Below are positions 54,485 to 61,031 of a stretch of 61,031 bases of DNA, one piece after another (position 1 is the stretch's first letter; the number at the start of each line of letters is the position of its first letter). A model generated the notes under the pieces. That model was given only the letters and a program-made list of their open reading frames with translations. It was not told the DNA's origin and searched no databases. Made by a program: the position numbers and the translations under genes. Origin of the DNA: an uncultured Christensenellaceae bacterium (lineage in GTDB: Bacteria > Bacillota > Clostridia > Christensenellales > Pumilibacteraceae). The stretch spans positions 1-61,031 of the forward strand of contig CAJUNM010000009.1 of assembly GCA_910587805.1 (NCBI GenBank). Reading direction: 5' to 3'.

Positions 54485-55834
54485 ATGGGTATTAAAGACA
54501 TCAAAGCGGAAGCGCGTCATAAACTCGCACTGAACGTGCATCAGGCGATAATAGTGTACACGATCGAGTTCGTAATCGTCACTACGCTCGTCGCTCTCGT
54601 TGCGCTTGCTTGCATGTGTTTGCAATCGGCAAACGTTGTTGCGGCTGTGATCATGCTGTGTTACGGCATAGTTCTGTTTTTGGTCGCGCTTATCGGCTGC
54701 GGCATGCTGGATTTCGCAATGGTCGATTTTTACCTTGCATCGTATAAATGCAAGCAATACAACATTCGCAGGCTCGGCGAAACTCTCGCCCGCGGCGGAC
54801 TTACCGAAATACTAAAACTCAATCTCATTCGCACACTGCTCGGCTTTTTGCTGTTGTTGTGCCTGATCGTTCCCGGCGTGGTGTTTTTTGTTCGCACGTC
54901 GATGGCTAACCATTTGCTTATAGCCAATCCCAAAATGAAGGCGGGGACGGCGCTCAAAGCGTCCAACAAAGTTATGTCCGGCAGAACGGGCGAGTATTTG
55001 GCGTTGAGCTGTTCGTTTATAGGCTGGTGGCTGCTCGGCATATTGACGCTCGGGTTCGGATTCGTGTTTATTTTACCGTATATGCACCTTGCCAAAACGG
55101 TATACTATAAGCGCAAATTGCAGGGCGATAAAGCGCAATACGTAGTGGAAGCTCAGCCGTTAAGCCCCGCGCCGAGCGCGCCGCACGAGAATTACGCGGA
55201 GGGCGGGTTTATGCCTTCGCCCAAATCCAAGGGTAAGCGGAGCAATATCGATCCCAATGGCGCAGCGCCGATCGACACGCTGTCCGCGCCGGACATCGAA
55301 AATCTGAACGAAGCGGCGCGCGACGTTACGGGCGTAGAGGTGCGCGAGGTGGTTATTCCGTCGCCCGTAAGCGCGAGACCCGCAGAAGATAATTCGGCAA
55401 CCGTTGTGAGCGTGGATGCGGAAGTAAGCAGCGTAGAACCTATAGACGCCGATGCGTTCACCGAGACGGTCAAGCCGTTGACTACCCAAGAGGTCGCCGA
55501 CGCGGATATAGTGTCTAAGAGAATGGACGAGATCATATCCGAACAGGACAGTTTCAAAAACGCCGATACTTTCGACGACTTTATGAGCGATTTCGGCGTG
55601 CCCAAGCAATCGGACGAGTTCAAGCCGTTGACCCGCAACAAGGATAATACGGAGCGCGCGCCCGACCGCCGCGTCAGACCGGACAGAGAGCCGCCGCGCC
55701 GTCCGCTTGCGAGAGATAACGGGGCGGTCGCACAGCCCGCCGCGCCAGCCGAAACGGACGTACCGAAAGAGGAAAGCCGCGCCGATAGGATAAGGCGCGA
55801 GCGTCAGGAACGAATAAAAAACTTGAGAAAGTAG
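54485..55834 (+). CDS. DUF975-like membrane protein with long cytoplasmic tail
   Basis: A 449-residue protein. Residues 1-235 have five to six helices and the DUF975 look (FIGWWLLGILTLGFGFVFILPYM near 180). The remaining 215 residues are hydrophilic, with acidic and Arg/Pro-rich blocks and a basic end (RIRRERQERIKNLRK). DUF975 proteins usually lack such a tail. The start is fixed at 54485 by the promoter. The next gene follows after 7 nt with a TTG start. Confidence 0.8.
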   Translation: MGIKDIKAEARHKLALNVHQAIIVYTIEFVIVTTLVALVALACMCLQSANVVAAVIMLCYGIVLFLVALIGCGMLDFAMVDFYLASYKCKQYNIRRLGETLARGGLTEILKLNLIRTLLGFLLLLCLIVPGVVFFVRTSMANHLLIANPKMKAGTALKASNKVMSGRTGEYLALSCSFIGWWLLGILTLGFGFVFILPYMHLAKTVYYKRKLQGDKAQYVVEAQPLSPAPSAPHENYAEGGFMPSPKSKGKRSNIDPNGAAPIDTLSAPDIENLNEAARDVTGVEVREVVIPSPVSARPAEDNSATVVSVDAEVSSVEPIDADAFTETVKPLTTQEVADADIVSKRMDEIISEQDSFKNADTFDDFMSDFGVPKQSDEFKPLTRNKDNTERAPDRRVRPDREPPRRPLARDNGAVAQPAAPAETDVPKEESRADRIRRERQERIKNLRK

Positions 55835-55841
55835 GCATATC

Positions 55842-56837
55842 TTGAAAGAAAAACGCACATATTCATTGACGGCAAAAGAGCGCAAGCAAAAACGCGCGCA
55901 AGCCGAAAATCGGAATAAACCCGAAAGTACCGAGGCGGACGCCGAGGCGCAAATGATAACGCAGCAGACGCAAGTCAAGCGTTCCGCCGCGTTCATAGGC
56001 GGCTTATCCGCGGCGGCGGCAGTTATTTTGCTTGTTGCGATACTCACGCCCGTAATCGCATTCTTGGTTAATCCTTATCGCGGTTACGACGACGTTATCG
56101 CGCGGTTCAATCTGTCCAACGGCATGACGCTCGAATACGTTATAGACGAGGAACACTACAACGCCGCCGCGACGAATTTTATTTTTCTCGCTAAAAACAA
56201 GTTCTTCGATAACACAGTATTTTTCGACGCGCAAAACGGCTGGCTGCGTTTCGGCGGATACGAAGAACAGCCGTCGCTGTCGTCGTGGTCGTCTACCGAT
56301 TACACGCGCACGCACCATAAAGCGCGAAACAAGGAATACGTCGAGGCGTTCGACGCATTGCCCAATGATAGGTTCAAAGATACGATGAACAAGTTCGGTT
56401 ATCGCTTGCGCGCCGATACGGACGGAACAAACAAAGAAATGCTCAACCGCGCCGGTATGCTCGCGTTTTTGTACAGCGACACGTCTACCGAATTTCAATT
56501 TTCATACAGAGAACAGCCCATAAACGATATTCGTTCGGTGGACGGTACAAATACCACGCTGTCGCCCACGCTCGTAGGCTATCCGTTCGGCGACGATACG
56601 AAAGAGACCATTGACAAGCTCGCCGAGATAGCGAGCGACGCAGAGGACAACACGAGCATAACGAGCGGGTATCTGTGGAAACCGCCGACCAAAAACGGAA
56701 ATATTTATATCAACAGCGTGCGAGTGTATAATCTCGATAAATCCAAGTGGAAGAACTTCGATTTTATCGAGTATATAAACAGAAAGGACGATAAAACAGG
56801 AAACACTTTGCTCAATTATTGGACGGGTCTCGTATAA
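55842..56837 (+). CDS. Membrane-anchored degenerate cyclophilin-like protein
   Basis: A 331-residue protein with TTG start. The first 48 residues are basic, then one helix (about 52-76), then an outside domain. Near 105-145 the reading ATNFIFLAKNKFFDNTVFF followed by GWLRFGGYEEQ parallels the cyclophilin pattern (NFxxLxxxGFYDxxxFHRV, then GFxIQGGDP), but the catalytic Arg-Val and Gln are not preserved. It could be a former peptidyl-prolyl isomerase kept as a binding module, or an active but divergent member. The similarity is my own reading. Confidence 0.55.
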   Translation: MKEKRTYSLTAKERKQKRAQAENRNKPESTEADAEAQMITQQTQVKRSAAFIGGLSAAAAVILLVAILTPVIAFLVNPYRGYDDVIARFNLSNGMTLEYVIDEEHYNAAATNFIFLAKNKFFDNTVFFDAQNGWLRFGGYEEQPSLSSWSSTDYTRTHHKARNKEYVEAFDALPNDRFKDTMNKFGYRLRADTDGTNKEMLNRAGMLAFLYSDTSTEFQFSYREQPINDIRSVDGTNTTLSPTLVGYPFGDDTKETIDKLAEIASDAEDNTSITSGYLWKPPTKNGNIYINSVRVYNLDKSKWKNFDFIEYINRKDDKTGNTLLNYWTGLV

Positions 56838-56879
56838 GACCCAAATAAAAAAAGATAAATATTAGTTGCTTTACAAACT

Positions 56880-56907
56880 GCCGTCGCGAAATCAGCGGCG
56901 GTTTTTG
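56880..56907 (+). terminator. Terminator after the cyclophilin-like gene
   Basis: CTGCCGTCGC and GCGGCGG form a GC-rich stem with one G-U type pair around a GAAATCA loop, followed by TTTTTG. Confidence 0.7.
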
Positions 56908-56920
56908 TTTGCGGCAATGA

Positions 56921-57643
56921 ATGATTACGCGCTTTTCGGTCGATAATTACGGTATGATCATAGGGCTTGTATTATTGGCGATAGTTGCGTTGCTGTTGCT
57001 TTTCGGGGTGGCGGGGCGCGTGTTCAAAAGCTTCGGTGTTTCGTACCCGTTCGCGTATTTAATGGTCGGAGCGCTTATCGGCTGCGCGTTTATACCGTCG
57101 TTTAAGCTCGGAAGCGCGATATTTTACGTGGGCGGGTTCGTTGTGCCCGTAGTGTTCGCCGCGGTTTTCTTTGTGCTTGCGGCGAGATACCGCGAGGCGT
57201 GGCGCGCGCTCGTGACATCGTTTGCGACCGCCGCGCTGTATATTGCCGTTCGGTTGTTGATAGAGCCGATAACGAGCGAACTCGTAACGAGCATAACGCT
57301 CGGGTTTTTGTGCGGCGCGGGCGCATACTTGCTCGGCAAAACGAAAGTGAGCGCGCTCACGTCGGTATTTTGCGGGTTCGCGCTCGGCGAAGTTATATCG
57401 TCGGCGGTGCGCGTTTATGCGGGCGAGGTGATGCGGTTGGGTGCGAAATCCGTATTCGACGCTTTGATAATAGCCGCCGTATTTTCGGTTTTGCTGTACG
57501 AACTCGTTGCGGCGATAAAGCGTGCGACAGTGCGTCGCCACGGCAGAACGGCGTGCGAAAACGCCGAAGCGAGCGAAGAGTTCGATCCCGATCGCGACTG
57601 CGATTGCGATCCCGACGAGTATAAAAAATATTTCGACGAGTAG
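56921..57643 (+). CDS. Multi-pass membrane protein with acidic C-terminus, unknown
   Basis: A 240-residue polytopic protein with about seven helices between residues 11 and 195 and an acidic tail (EFDPDRDCDCDPDEY). No family recognised. The start is uncertain: ATG 56921 overlaps a second out-of-frame ATG at 56917, lacks a ribosome site and follows a terminator. It precedes der, but is separated from it by 189 nt. Confidence 0.65.
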   Translation: MITRFSVDNYGMIIGLVLLAIVALLLLFGVAGRVFKSFGVSYPFAYLMVGALIGCAFIPSFKLGSAIFYVGGFVVPVVFAAVFFVLAARYREAWRALVTSFATAALYIAVRLLIEPITSELVTSITLGFLCGAGAYLLGKTKVSALTSVFCGFALGEVISSAVRVYAGEVMRLGAKSVFDALIIAAVFSVLLYELVAAIKRATVRRHGRTACENAEASEEFDPDRDCDCDPDEYKKYFDE

Positions 57644-57771
57644 AATGCGTCCTTTTGAAAAAATCAAACATTTATTATAGAAAGTACACGCAATTTACAT
57701 CGCAGCGAAATCGAATTAAAGTTTTCTTGCTCGCTTCTTTCTGAAAAAGAAGTAGACAAAATCGTTTACTT

Positions 57772-57800
57772 TTGACCCGTTATGTGTTAAACTGTACAAG
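57772..57800 (+). promoter_or_regulatory. Candidate der promoter
   Basis: TTGACC (57772-57777), 17-nt spacer, TACAAG (57795-57800). The -10 is imperfect. The leader is about 25 nt and has AGGAAAG before the ATG. The spacer 57644-57832 shows nothing else. Confidence 0.5.
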
Positions 57801-57832
57801 TATATAACTTCGGGTTATGTAGGAAAGTCGAA

Positions 57833-59137
57833 ATGAAACCAACCGTTGCTATAGTCGGCAGACCGAATGTGGGCAAGTCGACGTTGATGAACAGAATAAG
57901 CGGCAGACGCGTCGCCATTGTGGACGATATGCCGGGCGTTACCCGCGATAGGCTTTACGCCGATTGCGAGTGGTGCGGAAAATCGTTCACACTTGTGGAC
58001 ACGGGCGGCATCGACGACGGTGACGACGATATTTCGCGTTCGGTAAAGCGTCAGGCGTTTGACGCAGTGGAGCTATGCGACGCTGTTGTTTTTGTGACCG
58101 ATCTCAAGCAAGGCGTGCTTTCTGGCGATCGCGAGATCGCGGAGATCTTGCGCAAGAGCAAAAAGCCCGTAGTGCTCACCGTGAACAAATGCGACGCGGC
58201 GTCGCCCGAACTCGTTTATGATTTTTATTCGCTCGGACTCGGCGAGCCTATGCCCATATCCGCGGAGCACGGCAGAGGCGTCGGCGACGTGCTCGACGAA
58301 GTGTGCGCAAACTTTGCGGCAGTGACCGACGAAAATCCCGACGCGCTCAAAATAGCCATAGTAGGTAAGCCGAACGTCGGCAAATCCTCGCTCGTCAACA
58401 AGCTTGTCGGGTACGAACGCACTATAGTATCGGACGTTGCCGGTACTACGCGCGATGCTGTGGATACGCCTATCGAACTGTTCGGCAATGATTACATACT
58501 AATTGATACGGCGGGCATGCGCCGCAAACGCGACGTCGAACCCAATTCGATAGAACGGTATTCGGTCATTCGCACCATTTCCGCGATAAAGCGCGCGGAC
58601 GTGGTTTTGATAATGCTCGACGCATCGTGCGCCGTGACCGAACAGGACGAAAAAATAGCGGGGCTTGTGCACGAAGAGGGCAAGCCGTCCGTGTTTGTGC
58701 TCAACAAGTGGGACGCAGTAGAAAAGGATGCGTACACACTCAACGACAAGACCGACGAGCTAAAGGAACGCTTTGCGTTTATGAGCTATTTTGCGAGCAT
58801 AGCGGTGTCGGCAAAAACAGGACTTCGGCTCGAAAAATTGTTCGGCGAAGTGCGGCGCGTTTGGGAAAACGCCAACCGTCGCATACCCACGGGGTTATTG
58901 AACGAGATAGTCGGTCAAGCCGTGGCGATGACCGAACCGACCGCGAGAAAGGGCAGGCGCGCCAAAATACTGTATGCGTCGCAACCGAGCGTGTGTCCGC
59001 CGTTGTTCGTATTCAAGGTGAACGACGAAAAACTCGTGCATTTTTCGTACGAGCGTTATCTCGAAAACTCGTTGCGCAAAGCCGCCGATTTTTCGGGAAC
59101 TCCCGTTCGGCTCAAGTTTGTCGGCAGATCGGAATGA
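57833..59137 (+). CDS. der: Ribosome-assembly double GTPase Der (EngA)
   Basis: Essential GTPase of 50S assembly with two tandem G domains and a KH-like C-terminal domain. The 434 residues have first G1 GRPNVGKSTL (8-17) with DTGGIDDGD, NKCDA near 118; second G1 GKPNVGKSSL near 180 with DTAGMRRKR near 226 and NKWDA near 290; and the C-terminal TGLLNEIVGQA to PVRLKFVGRSE block. An AGGAAAG ribosome site precedes ATG. plsY starts 16 nt after its stop. Confidence 0.97.
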   Translation: MKPTVAIVGRPNVGKSTLMNRISGRRVAIVDDMPGVTRDRLYADCEWCGKSFTLVDTGGIDDGDDDISRSVKRQAFDAVELCDAVVFVTDLKQGVLSGDREIAEILRKSKKPVVLTVNKCDAASPELVYDFYSLGLGEPMPISAEHGRGVGDVLDEVCANFAAVTDENPDALKIAIVGKPNVGKSSLVNKLVGYERTIVSDVAGTTRDAVDTPIELFGNDYILIDTAGMRRKRDVEPNSIERYSVIRTISAIKRADVVLIMLDASCAVTEQDEKIAGLVHEEGKPSVFVLNKWDAVEKDAYTLNDKTDELKERFAFMSYFASIAVSAKTGLRLEKLFGEVRRVWENANRRIPTGLLNEIVGQAVAMTEPTARKGRRAKILYASQPSVCPPLFVFKVNDEKLVHFSYERYLENSLRKAADFSGTPVRLKFVGRSE

Positions 59138-59153
59138 TGCGGAGGAAACCGAA

Positions 59154-59870
59154 TTGACTCCCGTACAAAAGCAAATTTTAATAGGCGCGATAGTCGCGGT
59201 TTGCTCGTATTTGATCGGCAATATAAATAATGCCGTTATCATAAGCAAGCTGAAAGGCAAGGACATTCGCAAATCGGGCAGCGGCAACCCCGGCACTATG
59301 AACATGCTCCGTACGTTCGGTATAGGCATAGGCTTGTTCAATCTCGCTTTGGACGTTGCCAAAGGCGTAGCGCCGTGTATTCTCGGTTGGCTGTTTATGG
59401 GCGTCGACGAGTTTTGTGCGCTCGGCGCGGATAGGCTCGGTTTGTATATAGCCGGACTTTGCGTAACGCTCGGACACGTGTTTCCGGCGGTCATGAAGTT
59501 CAAGGGCGGCAAAGGCGTAGCCACCATACTCGGCGTGTGCATAACCATGCAGCCGCTGTGGACGGTCGGATTTTTTCTCGCGGGCGTGGTGTTTTTGATC
59601 GTTGCCAAGGTCGGCTCGCTCACATCGTTTATCATGATGTGCGCGTCGCTCACCGTCGAAGGCGAGTGCGCCGCTGCGAGCGGTTCTGCCGCGATCGCGA
59701 AAACGGTATTATTGTTCGCACTGTTCGTGCTTACTCTGTTTGCGCACAGAAGCAATCTCGTAAAGCTGTTTTCGGGCAAAGAGCGTCAAGTGGTGCTGTT
59801 TAAGCCCAAACATCCTAAGCCTTACGTATATGACGATACGGCGTCTTTTTCGGTAGACATAGCCGAATAG
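59154..59870 (+). CDS. plsY: Glycerol-3-phosphate acyltransferase PlsY
   Basis: Membrane acyltransferase using acyl-phosphate to make lysophosphatidic acid, the first step of phospholipid synthesis. The 238 residues include five or more helices and the three motifs: SGNPGTMNMLR (about 43-53), GHVFPAVMKFKGGKGVATILG (about 106) and the third motif region near 198 with HRSN. I use the TTG at 59154, 7 nt after GGAGGA; the frame extends upstream without a ribosome site. der-plsY adjacency is common in Firmicutes. Confidence 0.94.
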   Translation: MTPVQKQILIGAIVAVCSYLIGNINNAVIISKLKGKDIRKSGSGNPGTMNMLRTFGIGIGLFNLALDVAKGVAPCILGWLFMGVDEFCALGADRLGLYIAGLCVTLGHVFPAVMKFKGGKGVATILGVCITMQPLWTVGFFLAGVVFLIVAKVGSLTSFIMMCASLTVEGECAAASGSAAIAKTVLLFALFVLTLFAHRSNLVKLFSGKERQVVLFKPKHPKPYVYDDTASFSVDIAE

Positions 59871-59906
59871 CAAACGATACAAAAAAAGAAATTATCGGAG
59901 GATATA

Positions 59907-61031
59907 ATGAGCGATATTAAAAAACGCGCGGAGCGCAACGGCAAGATCAGGCGTACCATGTCGCAGATCGATCAAACCATCGCCAAGCTCGAGCGTATGA
60001 AAACAGAGTACATACAGTCCGCGAACGAGGCAAAGTCTCGCGGCGAACTTGCGTCGTACAATCTTTGCAAGAGCGGTATCAACGCCACGATAACGCAGAT
60101 ACGCAGAGCCAAGGAGATGAAACTCAATCTCGATATTACCGCGGAATTGCAGCGCATGGGCGACAGCAACGCCGATTTTTTGAGCAGTATGTCCATGATA
60201 GCCAAGCGCATAAGCAAGATCAACCGTAAGTCGAATTTCGTAAAACTGCAAAAGGAGATCGACATAGCGCTTACGGGCGTCGAGCAGGCGCAGGCGGGGC
60301 TTGACGGGTTTTTGAAAAACACCGACGCGGCGTTTGCGGCTATTTCGCAAGCGCCGGGCGCGCTCAACGACAATCAGCTCGAGGAGCTTATCAACGGACA
60401 CGTCACCGAACGCGATCTTATGATGGACGATCAGATAAAAGAGTTACAGGATAAACTCAACGGCGGAAAGAAATCGGCGGAAACGCAAGAGACGGAGCGC
60501 ATGCGCGAGGGCGGAGCGAGCGCGCCGAAAGCGAACGAAACGGACGCAAAACCCGCTATAGCCAAGCCCGTGCCCGCGCCGAGCGGCGCGTTCGATTTCG
60601 GCGCGGGTAAATCCAAACCCATGCCAGCAAGCGTCAAAAATCTCATATCGGACATAACGCTCGGCGATATTGAAAAGCCGTGCGTGTTTATACGTCAAAC
60701 CAACGGCGATTCGGTCGGCATAGAGTTTTCGGAATTTCCGCATATAATAATCACGGGCGTGCCGAACGCCATGCAGGACAGGATCGTGTGCGCGCTTGCC
60801 TCGTCGTTCTCCGCGGCGCGGCTGCGGTTCGTGCTTGCCGACTTCGGGTCGGGAAGACTGTGCAATTACGACGGCATGACGCAGCTTGCCGCAAACACTA
60901 TAGCGGACGCCGACGAGTTCGCGCCGATGCTTTCGGAGCTTAAAGCGGAAGCCTTGCGCAGATACGATCTGTTTACGGCGTCGGGCGTAAACAATATAAA
61001 CGAATATATCGCGGCGGGCGGAAAAATGCCG
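59907..61031 (+). CDS. Coiled-coil protein with FtsK/SpoIIIE-like domain lacking Walker A (partial)
   Basis: The open frame runs 375 codons to the window edge without a stop. Residues 1-190 are helical coiled coil with Lys/Glu/Gln repeats; about 190-245 is a Pro/Ala linker. From about 250 it parallels the FtsK/SpoIIIE motor: VFIRQTNGDSVGIEF, PHIIITGVPN near 278, a beta strand FVLADFGSG, and RRYDLFTASGVNNINEY near 350, which matches the FtsK RYxLFxxxGVRNIxxYN helix. Where FtsK has GTTGSGKS this protein has GVPNAMQD, so the nucleotide loop is lost, at least in this domain. A second domain may follow beyond the window. The ATG has an ideal GGAGG site. Confidence 0.7.
   Translation, partial: MSDIKKRAERNGKIRRTMSQIDQTIAKLERMKTEYIQSANEAKSRGELASYNLCKSGINATITQIRRAKEMKLNLDITAELQRMGDSNADFLSSMSMIAKRISKINRKSNFVKLQKEIDIALTGVEQAQAGLDGFLKNTDAAFAAISQAPGALNDNQLEELINGHVTERDLMMDDQIKELQDKLNGGKKSAETQETERMREGGASAPKANETDAKPAIAKPVPAPSGAFDFGAGKSKPMPASVKNLISDITLGDIEKPCVFIRQTNGDSVGIEFSEFPHIIITGVPNAMQDRIVCALASSFSAARLRFVLADFGSGRLCNYDGMTQLAANTIADADEFAPMLSELKAEALRRYDLFTASGVNNINEYIAAGGKMP

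Overview
The window looks like a chromosomal segment of an endospore-lineage Firmicute, most likely an uncultured gut-type Clostridia. The evidence is the order spoIIGA-sigE-(dprA)-sigG-ylmC/ymxH-nrdR, a class B penicillin-binding protein with a PASTA domain, a MurE with the meso-diaminopimelate DNPR signature, a mraZ-rsmH division cluster, consensus TTGACA/TATAAT promoters and AGGAGG-type ribosome sites. The genus cannot be named from this. I found no tRNA, rRNA, CRISPR array or insertion sequence.

Layout. 1-5890: end of an unknown gene, a GNAT acetyltransferase, malic enzyme, then a tightly overlapped lon-engB-metallophosphoesterase unit. 5908-7133: ilvA on the minus strand. 7234-9428: mraZ, rsmH and an ftsL-like gene, closed by a terminator. 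9496-16186: an insertion in the division cluster holding a 4-TM protein, a domain-permuted GH3 beta-glucosidase, a lipoprotein and, in opposite orientation, an ECF sigma factor with a membrane beta-propeller partner. 16260-23553: the division cluster resumes with spoVD-type PBP, murE, mraY, murD and ftsW. 23617-25584: two multi-pass membrane proteins. 25757-28080: serA and serC on the minus strand.

28310-46611 is the unusual part. Three giant genes occupy about 18 kb. Gene A is a 1911-aa exported protein with RCC1-like repeats, one C-terminal membrane span and a Gly/Phe/Gln-rich cytoplasmic tail. Gene B is a 1740-aa protein with about 600 outside residues, one span, and about 1060 inside residues of coiled coil ending in an Arg/Pro/Gly tail. 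Gene C is a 2348-aa soluble coiled-coil protein with a hyperacidic N-terminus and AT-hook-like motifs near its C-terminus. I know no family that matches them. Read together they suggest a trans-envelope scaffold that could link the cell exterior to the nucleoid or a cytoplasmic filament; this is inference.

46765-54436 holds spoIIGA-sigE, a dprA gene broken by one in-frame TAA, sigG, ylmC/ymxH, nrdR-feoA-feoB and an RluA-type pseudouridine synthase. 54449-61031 holds a DUF975-like membrane protein, a degenerate cyclophilin-like membrane protein, another membrane protein, der, plsY and the start of a coiled-coil FtsK/SpoIIIE-like protein whose Walker A motif is missing.

A recurring feature is the leaderless start. 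At least five genes (304, 7098, 23652, 46777, 54485) have a near-perfect -10 box ending 6-7 nt before the start codon and no Shine-Dalgarno site, so transcription should begin at the start codon itself.
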